From positions 2,817,501 to 2,881,500 of the forward strand of contig NC_014365.1 of NCBI RefSeq assembly GCF_000143965.1: 64,000 bases of DNA, given 5' to 3'. The notes below the pieces were generated by a model that was not told the origin of the DNA, searched no databases, and saw only the letters and a list, made by a program, of their open reading frames with translations. A program made the position numbers and the translations under genes. Shown piece after piece: positions 27,579 through 34,954 of the stretch. Each line of letters opens with the position of its first letter. Position 1 is the stretch's first letter. This DNA is from Desulfarculus baarsii DSM 2075 (GTDB lineage: Bacteria > Desulfobacterota > Desulfarculia > Desulfarculales > Desulfarculaceae).

Positions 27579-28043
27579 TCATGCTTTCCCGAACCCCGCC
27601 CATTCAGCATCTTCCTTCCCGGCCGGATTCGCCGCGACCCGTGTGCGGCTCGATGGCGTGAGGCCGAACTCGGTCAGAAATTTGTGCATGATCTCCATGG
27701 CCCGGTTGGCCACCCCCACCAGCGGGTTCTGGATCACGTTGCCGCCGGTGGTCTTGATGAGCAGCCCGGACTGACGAATCTTGCGTTCTGCCTCGACAAA
27801 GCGCTCAAAGGCTTGGCAGTAAGCCGCCAAGGCCGCATCGTCCCCCTCGGTGAGCACGCCCATGCGGGCGAGCACCGGAGCCTTGCGCAGCCATTCCTCC
27901 CGGGCGGTCTCGCCAAGGAAATCGGGCGGCTCAGGCAGCGCCGGGGCAAGCTCTGGCTCGTTGGGATTGACGCGGCACTTCTGCGCCGTGCCCTTGAGCA
28001 TCTTGAGCTTGGTGGGGAGAGGCTTACGGCCGGCCATGGTCAT
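27579..28043 (-). CDS. Phage terminase small subunit (P27 family)
   Basis: A 154-aa protein with the P27-family start AGRKPLPTKLKMLKGTAQK, the segment ARMGVLTEGDDAALAAYCQA and the C-terminal LTEFGLTPSSRTRV. It recognises the packaging site and passes DNA to the large subunit. The N-terminal ATG is at 28043, with a second in-frame ATG two codons on. It is the first gene of the packaging/head operon and is divergent from the RelE-type toxin gene at 28118. Confidence 0.93.
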   Translation of the reverse strand: MTMAGRKPLPTKLKMLKGTAQKCRVNPNEPELAPALPEPPDFLGETAREEWLRKAPVLARMGVLTEGDDAALAAYCQAFERFVEAERKIRQSGLLIKTTGGNVIQNPLVGVANRAMEIMHKFLTEFGLTPSSRTRVAANPAGKEDAEWAGFGKA

Positions 28044-28082
28044 GCTCCGGATGAATGGGTGTAAGTTCTATTGAGTTTGGCG

Positions 28083-28111
28083 TTGACAGTTATCTTACAG
28101 AAACTTACTAT
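28083..28111 (+). promoter_or_regulatory. Sigma70-type promoter of the RelE-type toxin-antitoxin operon
   Basis: A perfect TTGACA (28083-28088), a 17-bp spacer and TACTAT (28106-28111). The toxin ATG starts 7 bp after the -10 box, so transcription would begin at or next to the start codon and the message would be leaderless. There is no Shine-Dalgarno sequence, which fits. Confidence 0.7.
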
Positions 28112-28117
28112 CAAGCC

Positions 28118-28372
28118 ATGGCAGTTATCGAGTGGACCCGTAGGGCAATGAAACAACTGCGGCAAATCGCCAAGGCTGAACAACCTGTTGTATACTCCGC
28201 CGTAGACGCCCTTCGTTCCTGGCCTGACTGCCGGAATGTCAAAGCCCTTGTCGGATGCGACGAGTATCGGCTTCGCGTGGGCCGGTATCGGATCATTTTC
28301 TCCATCCATGGCGAAAGACCACGGATTGTGAGAATCGAGGAGGTCAAGAAACGTGATGAGCGAACATACTGA
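28118..28372 (+). CDS. RelE/HigB-type toxin
   Basis: An 84-aa protein of the RelE/ParE superfamily: MAVIEWTRRAMKQLRQIAK opens with the strand-helix typical of the fold, and DEYRLRVGRYRIIFSI carries the conserved basic strand. Such toxins cut ribosome-bound mRNA or block gyrase. The start at 28118 is chosen from homology and the promoter. It overlaps the antitoxin gene by 17 bp; toxin-first order fits HigBA-like systems. Confidence 0.85.
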   Translation: MAVIEWTRRAMKQLRQIAKAEQPVVYSAVDALRSWPDCRNVKALVGCDEYRLRVGRYRIIFSIHGERPRIVRIEEVKKRDERTY

Positions 28373-28697
28373 GCACCAGATCATTCGAAGCGACGACGGG
28401 TCGCCGTTGTTCGCCCTTGTTCCTTGGGACGAGTACACGGAGGCATTCGGCGGCAAGCCCGACGAGGATGTCATCATCCCCCACGAGGTGGTGGGATTGC
28501 ACGTCGTGCAAGGCCTGAGCCTGATCCGTGCCTGGCGGGAACACCTCGGCCTCACGCAGGGGGAAGTGGCGCTGCGGATGGGCATTTCGCGTCCAGCCCT
28601 TGCCCAGATGGAGCGCCCGGACGCCAAGCCGAGATTTGTCACCTTGAAGAAGATTGCCGCTGCGCTCGGAATCGATCCTGAACAGCTGAGGGAGTGA
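28356..28697 (+). CDS. XRE-family antitoxin partner of the RelE-type toxin
   Basis: A 113-aa protein. An N-terminal toxin-binding part (RSDDGSPLFALVPWDEY) is followed by an HTH_3 domain, LGLTQGEVALRMGISRPALA, near residues 68-90. The ATG at 28356 has GAGGAGGT 11 bp upstream; a GTG one codon earlier is less likely. It would neutralise the toxin and repress the operon promoter at 28083-28111. The pair could stabilise element A. Confidence 0.85.
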   Translation: MSEHTEHQIIRSDDGSPLFALVPWDEYTEAFGGKPDEDVIIPHEVVGLHVVQGLSLIRAWREHLGLTQGEVALRMGISRPALAQMERPDAKPRFVTLKKIAAALGIDPEQLRE

Positions 28698-28718
28698 ACC
28701 TCATTGCGGAAATCAGCA

Positions 28719-28931
28719 ATGCACAGCAGCCAAGCAAAAGATGCGCTGGCTCGATTGGTGGCGCGGCTTGACTCTGGCGGCACAATCGATTGGGTTCGTA
28801 AAACGTCATTCTTCACACGACAGGACGGATCGATTCTCCGCCAAGTAACCAGACCTGACGGCTCGATCATAAGCGAGGAGGATGTATCGGCATATGTGCG
28901 GAGAAATTCGGGCTCAGAATGCCACCAGTGA
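28719..28931 (+). CDS. Hypothetical protein upstream of an XRE regulator
   Basis: A 70-aa protein beginning MHSSQAKDALARLVARLDSG and containing DGSILRQVTRPDGSIISEED. I do not recognise the family. It is placed 21 bp after the antitoxin and overlaps the next HTH gene, so it may form a second small toxin-antitoxin-like pair with it. A TTG start at 28704 is also possible. Confidence 0.5.
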   Translation: MHSSQAKDALARLVARLDSGGTIDWVRKTSFFTRQDGSILRQVTRPDGSIISEEDVSAYVRRNSGSECHQ

Positions 28932-29208
28932 AGATGACATCCAACGACTGGCGGCTTTTCATCGCCGACTTGTGTCCGGGGAAGAAGAAACCTTTCCGGC
29001 GGAAGTCGCCGACCGGTTGCTGGCTGGCGAGCATCCTGTCCGGGTGCTGCGTTCCCATCGGGGCATGACCCTGCAGCAGGTAGCTGACGCCTGCGGCGTG
29101 ACCAACTCCCACATCTCCCAGATCGAAAAGGGCAAGCGATCCATGTCCACGGAGCTGCTGAAGAAGATGGCCGAGGCGCTCCGAGTTGACGCCGAACTGC
29201 TGCTCTAA
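28894..29208 (+). CDS. XRE-family HTH regulator or antitoxin
   Basis: A 104-aa protein with a C-terminal HTH_3 domain, GMTLQQVADACGVTNSHISQ followed by IEKGKRSMS. The N-terminal 60 residues have no known domain. The start at 28894 is preferred over an ATG at 28882 because the GAGGAGG site lies 12 bp upstream of the former and touches the latter. The pairing with the preceding small gene resembles a toxin-antitoxin unit. Confidence 0.75.
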   Translation: MCGEIRAQNATSEDDIQRLAAFHRRLVSGEEETFPAEVADRLLAGEHPVRVLRSHRGMTLQQVADACGVTNSHISQIEKGKRSMSTELLKKMAEALRVDAELLL

Positions 29209-29223
29209 GGATACCTTCCCGCC

Positions 29224-30411
29224 TCATCGCCCTTCCTCCAGCACTGCCTTCTCGCCCGTGAAGTCTTCCCAGCGCTTCACGGCGACATCGACGTATGCGG
29301 GGTTCAGCTCCATGGCCAGACAGGCGCGGCCGGTGATTTCGGCGGCGATGATGGTGGTGCCGGAGCCGGAGAAAGGTTCGTACACGGCCTGGCCCGGGCT
29401 GGAGTTGTTCTCCATGGGCCGCTTCATGCACTCGACGGGCTTCTGGGTGCCATGGATGGTGTCGGCGTCCTGACCCTTGGACGGGATGTTCCAGATCGTG
29501 ACCTGCTTGCGGTCTCCGTTCCAGTGGGCCTTGTCCTTGACCGCGTACCAGCAGGGCTCGTGCATCCAGTGGTAATGCCCCCGGGAGAGAACCAGACGTT
29601 CCTTGGCCCAGATGATCTGGGAGCGGATGCCGAAGCCGCAGGCGACAAGGCTTTCCGCGACCGTGGCCGCGTGTAGCGCCCCGTGCCAGACGTAAGCCAC
29701 ATCGCCGGGGAAGAGCGTCCAGGCCTCGCGCCAGTCGGCGCGGTCGTCGTTTAGGACCATGCCGGTGCGCTTGGTCTTCTGGCCGGACAGCGCCTCGTTG
29801 CGCCAGGCGGGATCGTATTCGACGCCATAAGGCGGGTCGGTGACCATAAGGTGCGGTCGGACGCCGGCCAACAATCTGTCCACGTCATCGGCGCTAGTGC
29901 TGTCCCCGCACATGAGACGGTGACGGCCCAGAATCCAGACATCCCCCGGTTTGCTTACTGGCTCTGCAGGAGTCTCGGGCACCTCGTCAGGGTCGGTCAG
30001 GCCATCGGTGGTCGGCTTGGTCAGCAGAGAGTCGATCTCGCCGGCGTCGAAGCCCGTGAGATTGACGTCAAAGGCCATGGCCTGGAGTTCTTCCAGTTCC
30101 AGCGCCAGGAGGTCCTCGTCCCAGGCTGCCCAATTGGCGGAGCGGTTGGCCAGCAGGCGGAATGCCTTCACCTGCGCGTCCGTCAGTTCGTCGGCCAGGG
30201 CCACGGGAACTTCCGTCAGGCCCAGCTTGCGGGCAGCCTTGAGCCGCAGGTGCCCGTCCACCACGGTGCCGTCGGACTTGGCCACCACCGGGATGCGGAA
30301 GCCGAATTCCCGGATGGCCGCGACCATGCGCTCGACTTGCTCGTCGTTCTTGCGCGGGTTGCGGACATAGGGAACAAGCCGCTCAATGGGCCAGGATTCG
30401 GTCTTCAGCAT
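29224..30411 (-). CDS. ParB-like domain fused to site-specific DNA methyltransferase
   Basis: A 395-aa protein. A ParB/sulfiredoxin-like N-terminal domain (ERLVPYVRNPRKNDEQVERM, then GHLRLKAARKLG) is joined to a beta-class methyltransferase with catalytic DPPYGVEY (about residue 187) and the SAM-binding FSGSGTT (about 348). Phages and plasmids often carry this fusion to methylate their DNA, usually N6-adenine. The start at 30411 (MLKTESW) is preferred because homology begins there. It overlaps the HNH gene by 7 bp. It may protect element A from the restriction enzymes in its own cargo or its hosts. Confidence 0.88.
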   Translation of the reverse strand: MLKTESWPIERLVPYVRNPRKNDEQVERMVAAIREFGFRIPVVAKSDGTVVDGHLRLKAARKLGLTEVPVALADELTDAQVKAFRLLANRSANWAAWDEDLLALELEELQAMAFDVNLTGFDAGEIDSLLTKPTTDGLTDPDEVPETPAEPVSKPGDVWILGRHRLMCGDSTSADDVDRLLAGVRPHLMVTDPPYGVEYDPAWRNEALSGQKTKRTGMVLNDDRADWREAWTLFPGDVAYVWHGALHAATVAESLVACGFGIRSQIIWAKERLVLSRGHYHWMHEPCWYAVKDKAHWNGDRKQVTIWNIPSKGQDADTIHGTQKPVECMKRPMENNSSPGQAVYEPFSGSGTTIIAAEITGRACLAMELNPAYVDVAVKRWEDFTGEKAVLEEGR

Positions 30412-30776
30412 GGGTTCGGTCCTGAGTGTGGTGTGCGCAGCCTGCCATGCAGGCGCTCGTGGCATTCGCGGCACAGGCTCATGAGGTTGCCGCTCGCATT
30501 GTTGCGGGGATTGCCGTCACGATGGTGGACCACTTCGGCCGCCCGGGCGCAGATGGCGCAGAGCGGGTCCCGTCTGAGCTTGAGATGCCGGACCCGCTGC
30601 CAGTGCGCGCCGTAGCCGCGTTTGGCCGCGTTTCCCCGGACTTTGTCCTGGGCGCTGCGGCGAAGAGCGAGAGCCTCATCCGCGAGGTGCTTGTGCTCTG
30701 GACAATACCCTCCGGCGTCAGTCGCCAGATTGCGGCAGCCCGGCTTGCGGCATGGTTTCGGCGGTCTTGGCGGCAT
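30405..30776 (-). CDS. HNH endonuclease
   Basis: A 123-aa HNH nuclease. The catalytic block VVHHRDGNPRNNASGNLMSL and the terminal CRECHERLHG are intact, and Cys pairs (CAIC...CREC) supply the structural zinc site. HNH proteins near terminases support DNA packaging in HK97-like phages. The ATG at 30776 has a GGGTGGGGG run just upstream. The 32-nt motif at 30892-30923 lies about 115 bp upstream and probably drives this gene and the methylase. Confidence 0.85.
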   Translation of the reverse strand: MPPRPPKPCRKPGCRNLATDAGGYCPEHKHLADEALALRRSAQDKVRGNAAKRGYGAHWQRVRHLKLRRDPLCAICARAAEVVHHRDGNPRNNASGNLMSLCRECHERLHGRLRTPHSGPNPC

Positions 30777-30891
30777 ACCCCCACCCGTCATTTTGCACGC
30801 GTAAGAATCTGGGGGCCCACCCGGTCTACGGGCCGAACCCACAGAGATTCGACCCGCCCCGGGCATCCCCCGAGGGTTTTCCCCTCTCTTG

Positions 30892-30923
30892 CATACATAC
30901 CGACGCCAAACCAAAAACGTCGG
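30892..30923 (-). promoter_or_regulatory. Shared 32-nt motif, copy 1 (upstream of HNH/ParB-methylase operon)
   Basis: On the minus strand this reads GCCGACGTTT, ten variable bases, then GTCGGTATGTAT. The same frame with exactly ten variable bases occurs at 34922-34953 and 42051-42082, each in the same orientation upstream of a minus-strand operon. The right part resembles an extended -10 box. A binding site for an element-encoded activator or sigma factor is the simplest reading. Confidence 0.65.
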
Positions 30924-30962
30924 CGTTGGGATGAAAATTTTTGCGCTTGATACGATTTTGGT

Positions 30963-30991
30963 TTGTCAGGATATCTTCCGTACATTATCTT
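30963..30991 (+). promoter_or_regulatory. Probable promoter of the DUF1778-GNAT operon
   Basis: TTGTCA at 30963-30968, a 17-bp spacer and TATCTT at 30986-30991, followed 29 bp later by the ATG of the antitoxin gene with an AAGGAGG site. The match is moderate, and autoregulation by the DUF1778 protein is expected. Confidence 0.5.
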
Positions 30992-31019
30992 CAGTGAAGA
31001 GAAGCAAGGAGGATTTCGA

Positions 31020-31298
31020 ATGTCGCCCACCACTCAGACGAAAACGGAACGGATCGACGTCCGGCTCAGTCCCTCATCGAAGGCGCTGTTGCAGGAAGCG
31101 GCCAAGGCGTCTCATAAAAACGTCAGCGAGTTTATTTTGGAGGCGGGGATTGTCGCCGCCAATCAGGCCTTGGCTGACCGACGGCTGTTCCTGCTGGACG
31201 AAGCTCGGTGGAAAGAGTTTCAGGAGGTACTGGATCGTCCTGTCCAGAAGAAGCCTCGCCTGAGCAAACTGCTGAACGAGCCTGGCGTTCTTGACTGA
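31020..31298 (+). CDS. DUF1778 (TacA-like) antitoxin
   Basis: A 92-aa ribbon-helix-helix antitoxin: TERIDVRLSPSSKALLQEAA gives the DNA-binding ribbon-helix, and the C-terminal half (EFQEVLDRPVQKKPRLSKLL) is the toxin-binding tail. An AAGGAGG site lies just before the ATG. The stop overlaps the toxin start (TGATG), so the pair is translationally coupled. It would neutralise the acetyltransferase toxin and repress its own promoter. Confidence 0.88.
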   Translation: MSPTTQTKTERIDVRLSPSSKALLQEAAKASHKNVSEFILEAGIVAANQALADRRLFLLDEARWKEFQEVLDRPVQKKPRLSKLLNEPGVLD

Positions 31299-31816
31299 TG
31301 GGTGGTCGGTTTGGTCCGGTCCACAAGCTTACGGCAGCGGATGAGGCAGGGGATTTCGATTGCGGCCAGCAGGAACTGAATCTGTTCTTGCAGCGCTATG
31401 CCCTTGTCAACCAGAGAGCCAACAGCGCCCAGACGTATGTGTCCTGCGTGGACGACGCTGTCGTCGGCTACTACAGCCTCTGTGTGGGCAGCGTCGGCTT
31501 TGATGAAGCGCCCCATCGGGTGGTAAAAGGGCTTGCCAGACATCGAGTCCCTGTCATGCTGCTGGCCCGCCTTGGCGTGGATCAGAGGTTTCAGCGTCAG
31601 GGGTTGGGCCGGGCCCTGCTCAAGGACGCCATCCTGCGCACCATGCAGGCGGCGGATATCGCCGGCATCCGTGCATTACTGGCGCACGCCAAGGACGAGC
31701 ATGCCCGGCAGTGGTATCTCTCCTGGGACTTCGAGCCCAGCCCCACGGACCCTTTTCACCTGTTTTTGCTCATCAAGGACATGCGTGCGGCGGGAAGGCA
31801 GGACTGCCTCACCTAG
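31298..31816 (+). CDS. GNAT-family (TacT-like) acetyltransferase toxin
   Basis: A 172-aa GNAT protein. The acetyl-CoA loop is seen as VDQRFQRQGLGRALLKDAIL and the C-terminal Tyr segment as WYLSWDFEPS. TacT-type toxins acetylate aminoacyl-tRNA and stop translation. Coupling to a DUF1778 gene makes the assignment firm. A hairpin terminator follows at 31828-31855. The pair probably stabilises the element, or acts in abortive defence. Confidence 0.88.
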   Translation: MGGRFGPVHKLTAADEAGDFDCGQQELNLFLQRYALVNQRANSAQTYVSCVDDAVVGYYSLCVGSVGFDEAPHRVVKGLARHRVPVMLLARLGVDQRFQRQGLGRALLKDAILRTMQAADIAGIRALLAHAKDEHARQWYLSWDFEPSPTDPFHLFLLIKDMRAAGRQDCLT

Positions 31817-31827
31817 TAAAGATACCT

Positions 31828-31855
31828 ACACTTCTTCATAAGTGTCGGGGTTTTT
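31828..31855 (+). terminator. Rho-independent terminator after the GNAT toxin gene
   Basis: The hairpin ACACTT/AAGTGT has a 6-nt loop and is followed by CGGGG and five T residues. It lies 12 bp after the toxin stop. The stem is short, so efficiency may be modest. Confidence 0.5.
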
Positions 31856-31949
31856 ATCAGAAGGACAACCAAACCATGATGATGCGTGTGCGCCTAACAC
31901 CTCGACGACCGCATTGGTATTTTTTCGTGCCAGAATGGAGGACAGGAGC

Positions 31950-32234
31950 ATGACACAACCTACTTCGTCGAGCCGCAGTACGAATATCATTATCCGGGTG
32001 ACTCCCGAACAGCGGGACCTGATCGACCAGGCCGCCTTGCTCAACAACAAGACCCGGGCCGATTTCATCCTCGAAGCGGCGACCAGGGCCGCGCAGGACT
32101 CCGTCCTCGATCAGGTGCTGTTTCCCGTCCCAGTCGAACAGTTCGAGGCGTTCCAGAGACTTCAGGAGAGCTCACCTGAACAGGATAAACGCTTGAGCGC
32201 CCTCATGGCACGTACGTCTCGCTGGGGGAAGTGA
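31950..32234 (+). CDS. Second DUF1778 antitoxin, without a toxin gene
   Basis: A 94-aa DUF1778 protein (TNIIIRVTPEQRDLIDQAAL then NNKTRADFILEAA). The ATG at 31950 has a GACAGGAGC site. Normally a GNAT toxin gene follows at once, but here the next 100 bp hold repeats and the end of the primase gene on the other strand. It may be an orphan antitoxin that guards against other TacT toxins, or a remnant pair. Confidence 0.8.
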   Translation: MTQPTSSSRSTNIIIRVTPEQRDLIDQAALLNNKTRADFILEAATRAAQDSVLDQVLFPVPVEQFEAFQRLQESSPEQDKRLSALMARTSRWGK

Positions 32235-32251
32235 TCCCTGCAATATCCCTT

Positions 32252-32366
32252 TTGGACGCATTGGACAGATTGGACGCATCTTACGGTTGAAGCCCTACGC
32301 GCATGCGCGCGCACGCGCGCGTGGCCGATTAACGGTTTCATCTGTCCAATCCGTCCAACCGTCCAT
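32252..32366. other. Candidate replication origin (iterons flanking a GC alternating tract)
   Basis: Three TTGGAC iterons with a 9-bp period stand at 32252, 32261 and 32270. Inverted copies GTCCAA stand at 32344 and 32353, with a degenerate GTCCAT at 32361. Between them is an alternating GCGCATGCGCGCGCACGCGC-type tract (about 32298-32322). The right-hand copies lie in the last codons of the primase-helicase gene. P4-type primases bind iterons near their own gene, so an origin is likely but not shown. Confidence 0.5.
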
Positions 32367-34572
32367 CGTGTTCGACCTTGACGGCGATACCCCGGAATAT
32401 CCGCTGGGTCGAGCCGAACACCGTCCTTCTGTCGGCGATGAACTCACGCTTGGCCAGGTTCGCACTGAATGCCTTTGTGCTGCCGGCGTGCTCTCCGTTG
32501 CGGTCCGCGTAGTTCTTCCACGACTCGAAGAGGCGGGCCGTGGTTTCCCATGATGCCCTCCCAATTTCGCAGCATTCCTCGATCCACTGCCCGAAGAGGT
32601 CCTGCTCGTCGAAATAGGCGGCCGTGGCCTCCTTCACGCTCTCCGGCCGCAGGAGCCCGTTCTCCCGCCAATCCAGACAGCCTTCGATCATCCAGCGCAG
32701 GATGGCCGGATACTCGGACCGCAGCTTGTCCTCCAGGCGCTTGTCCGGGCTCGCGGGCTTGTGGACGAATGGGATGATGTTGAAGCGCCTGCGGGCGGCC
32801 TCGTCCACGTTGCGGAGCACGGGCTTGTGATTGCCGACGATCAGGAGCTTGAACTGGGGCGTGTAGGTGAAGAAGTCCTGCCGCATGAAGCGGGCGCTGA
32901 TCTTGTCGCCGCCGGTGAGCTGCTTGATGCGGCTCTCGGCCCAGGGACGGCCTTCCTCGGTCTCGGAAACGCTGACCAGCCTGGCCCCGCGCAGCATGGC
33001 CAGGTCGGTGGGGTGGCGGTCGCCCTGGCTGGCCGTGAAGGTGTCCATGGCCGCCGTGGCGGCGTAATCGCCCAGGATGTTGGTCAGGGTGTTGAGGAAC
33101 ACGGATTTTCCGTTGCCGCCGGGGCCGTAGATGAAGAAAAGGGCGTGCTCGGAGATGTCGCCGGTCAACGCGTAGCCGGCCACTTGCCGCATGAAGCGCT
33201 GCAACATGGCATCGCCCTGGGTCGCCTCGTCCAGAAACCGCAGCCAGAGCGGGGCGTCGGAAGAACGCGCCGGAGCCACAGCGGCAAGCTTGGTGATGTA
33301 ATCCTCGCGGCGAGCCGGACGCAAGGTCCCTGTGCGCAGATCCACGACGCCGTCCGGAGTGCCCAGCAGATGGAGGTCGGCGTCCCATATTTCGCTGGTC
33401 ACGGCGAAGGCGCGGTCGGTCTGCGCGAATCGCTCTACTGCACCGGCCGTGGCGGCCTTGGACAGCGCGGCCGCGACCTTCTTGTTGTCCATGCCGGCGG
33501 CGGCCTTCCGGCAGAGTTGCCTGGCCCAGGCGAAAGCCAGTCTGGTCTTTTCCACCCGCCAGTGGCTGCCGGTCCAGACGAACCACGCGCCGGTCTCATG
33601 GCAGTAGCGCAGATCGTCCTTGTGCTCCCTGGCGAAGAGGAGCGCGATGGCGTCTTCGGTAGCGGGGCAGGCGTCGTTCGAGTCATCCGGCTTTGCCGGA
33701 TCGAGCGTCGCTGCGGCTTCGACCAGACGGAGCAGTTCCTCGCGGCTGTGGCCGGCCTTCTTCCAGTCCACGATGTCGCCCTTGGGCGGCAGGCCGGGCA
33801 GTTCCACGATCTTGACCGAGACGGCCACAGACAACAGTGCCTTGGCCACCCTGCGGGCGTGATTGCGCCCTGGCGTGTCGTTGTCCGGCAGGATGACCAC
33901 CTGCTTGCCCTGGAAGTACGGATTGTACTCCTCGCGCCACTTGCCCGCGCCCATGGGGTTGCAGGTGGCGGCCAGTTCCCATGCGACGAGTTCCAGGACC
34001 TTCTGCTCGCCTTCGGCGATAAAGACGGTCTCGGCCCGCAGCATTTCAGGAAGGCGAAACGGCACCAACCGCACGCCCTTGACGGAGTTGATGCGTTTAT
34101 CGGTCGCGTCCAGATGCCACTGGCGGATGGCCTTGCGGCAGCCTGGTGTCTCGTAGCGGTCCACGGCGAATAGGAGCCGGCCTGCCTCATCCTCGTAGCG
34201 AAAGGTGGCGACGAGGTTTTCGGGCCGGACAGGCGTCTCCGGCAGGTCCTTGCGCTTGGGCTTTGGCGTGACAGGCGCAAGCCCGATCTCCTCGGCGATC
34301 ATCCGGGCGGCCTTGGCCTGGCCGAGTTCTTCTTGGGCCGCGACCAGGGAGATGACATCACCGCCGCTCTCGCCGGTCGCGAAGTCTGACCAGACGCCGG
34401 TTTCGGTGTTGCAGCTGAACGACTTCCCAGGGTTGCCATGGATGTCGCCGGCTACCATTTCCCTGCCTTGGCGTTTGGCCTGAGGCAACCTGCCTTGCAG
34501 AAAGCCCGGGTTGGCCAGGGCCGCCTCGTTGATGCGCCTGAAGTCAAGGTCGGTTCCATGTCCGCCGCTCAT
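32338..34572 (-). CDS. P4-type primase-helicase
   Basis: A 744-aa replication protein. Residues about 1-100 resemble a primase zinc-region substitute. A TOPRIM segment has FIAEGEQKVLEL (about 185) and ILPDNDTPGRNHA (about 225). A D5_N-type domain leads to the SF3 helicase with Walker A GPGGNGKS near 486, and a C-terminal winged-helix follows. Such proteins prime and unwind at their own origin and are typical of satellites (P4, PICIs) and some phages. It shares a base with the next upstream gene and is preceded by motif copy 2. Confidence 0.9.
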   Translation of the reverse strand: MSGGHGTDLDFRRINEAALANPGFLQGRLPQAKRQGREMVAGDIHGNPGKSFSCNTETGVWSDFATGESGGDVISLVAAQEELGQAKAARMIAEEIGLAPVTPKPKRKDLPETPVRPENLVATFRYEDEAGRLLFAVDRYETPGCRKAIRQWHLDATDKRINSVKGVRLVPFRLPEMLRAETVFIAEGEQKVLELVAWELAATCNPMGAGKWREEYNPYFQGKQVVILPDNDTPGRNHARRVAKALLSVAVSVKIVELPGLPPKGDIVDWKKAGHSREELLRLVEAAATLDPAKPDDSNDACPATEDAIALLFAREHKDDLRYCHETGAWFVWTGSHWRVEKTRLAFAWARQLCRKAAAGMDNKKVAAALSKAATAGAVERFAQTDRAFAVTSEIWDADLHLLGTPDGVVDLRTGTLRPARREDYITKLAAVAPARSSDAPLWLRFLDEATQGDAMLQRFMRQVAGYALTGDISEHALFFIYGPGGNGKSVFLNTLTNILGDYAATAAMDTFTASQGDRHPTDLAMLRGARLVSVSETEEGRPWAESRIKQLTGGDKISARFMRQDFFTYTPQFKLLIVGNHKPVLRNVDEAARRRFNIIPFVHKPASPDKRLEDKLRSEYPAILRWMIEGCLDWRENGLLRPESVKEATAAYFDEQDLFGQWIEECCEIGRASWETTARLFESWKNYADRNGEHAGSTKAFSANLAKREFIADRRTVFGSTQRIFRGIAVKVEHDGRLDGLDR

Positions 34573-34850
34573 CAGGCTGCCTCGGAGATTATGTTCCCGA
34601 CCGCGAGGCGAACGACGGTGAAAGCATCGTCGCCAAACTCCCTGGCCAGGAATCCGGTGAAGACCTGGGCGATGGTCCGCCCCACGGCCTTGCCGTCCTC
34701 GATGGTGCAGACCCGTCCCTTGAGTTGGAAGCAGGCATCGAGGCGGATGTCGGTTCTGCCATGGATGCTCTCGGCGGCGAGCACGGCCAGCAACAGGGAG
34801 TCTTCGACGCCGGCCATGTCCACATGCTCGGCGAAATGGAACTTGATCAT
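34572..34850 (-). CDS. Hypothetical protein upstream of the primase
   Basis: A 92-aa protein beginning MIKFHFAEHVDMAGVEDSLL, with the segment HGRTDIRLDACFQL. I do not recognise a family. The ATG has a GGAGGG site upstream, and the stop overlaps the primase start by one base, so it is co-translated with the replication protein. It is the first gene downstream of motif copy 2 and may be a replication accessory or capsid-unrelated early protein. Confidence 0.65.
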   Translation of the reverse strand: MIKFHFAEHVDMAGVEDSLLLAVLAAESIHGRTDIRLDACFQLKGRVCTIEDGKAVGRTIAQVFTGFLAREFGDDAFTVVRLAVGNIISEAA

Positions 34851-34921
34851 GACAGTCCCTCCGGTAGCTGGATGTTCACATGAAGAGGGCCGGACACCGG
34901 AGCGGCATCCGGCCCTATGGG

Positions 34922-34953
34922 ATACGTACCGGCGTGACGCCGGAAACGTCGGC
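34922..34953 (-). promoter_or_regulatory. Shared 32-nt motif, copy 2 (upstream of the primase operon)
   Basis: On the minus strand this reads GCCGACGTTT, ten variable bases, GCCGGTACGTAT. It lies just after the stop of the sigma-like gene and about 70 bp before the start of the 92-aa gene that begins the replication operon. The variable part here contains a CCGGCG/CGCCGG palindrome, which the other copies lack. Confidence 0.65.
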
Positions 34954-34954
34954 G

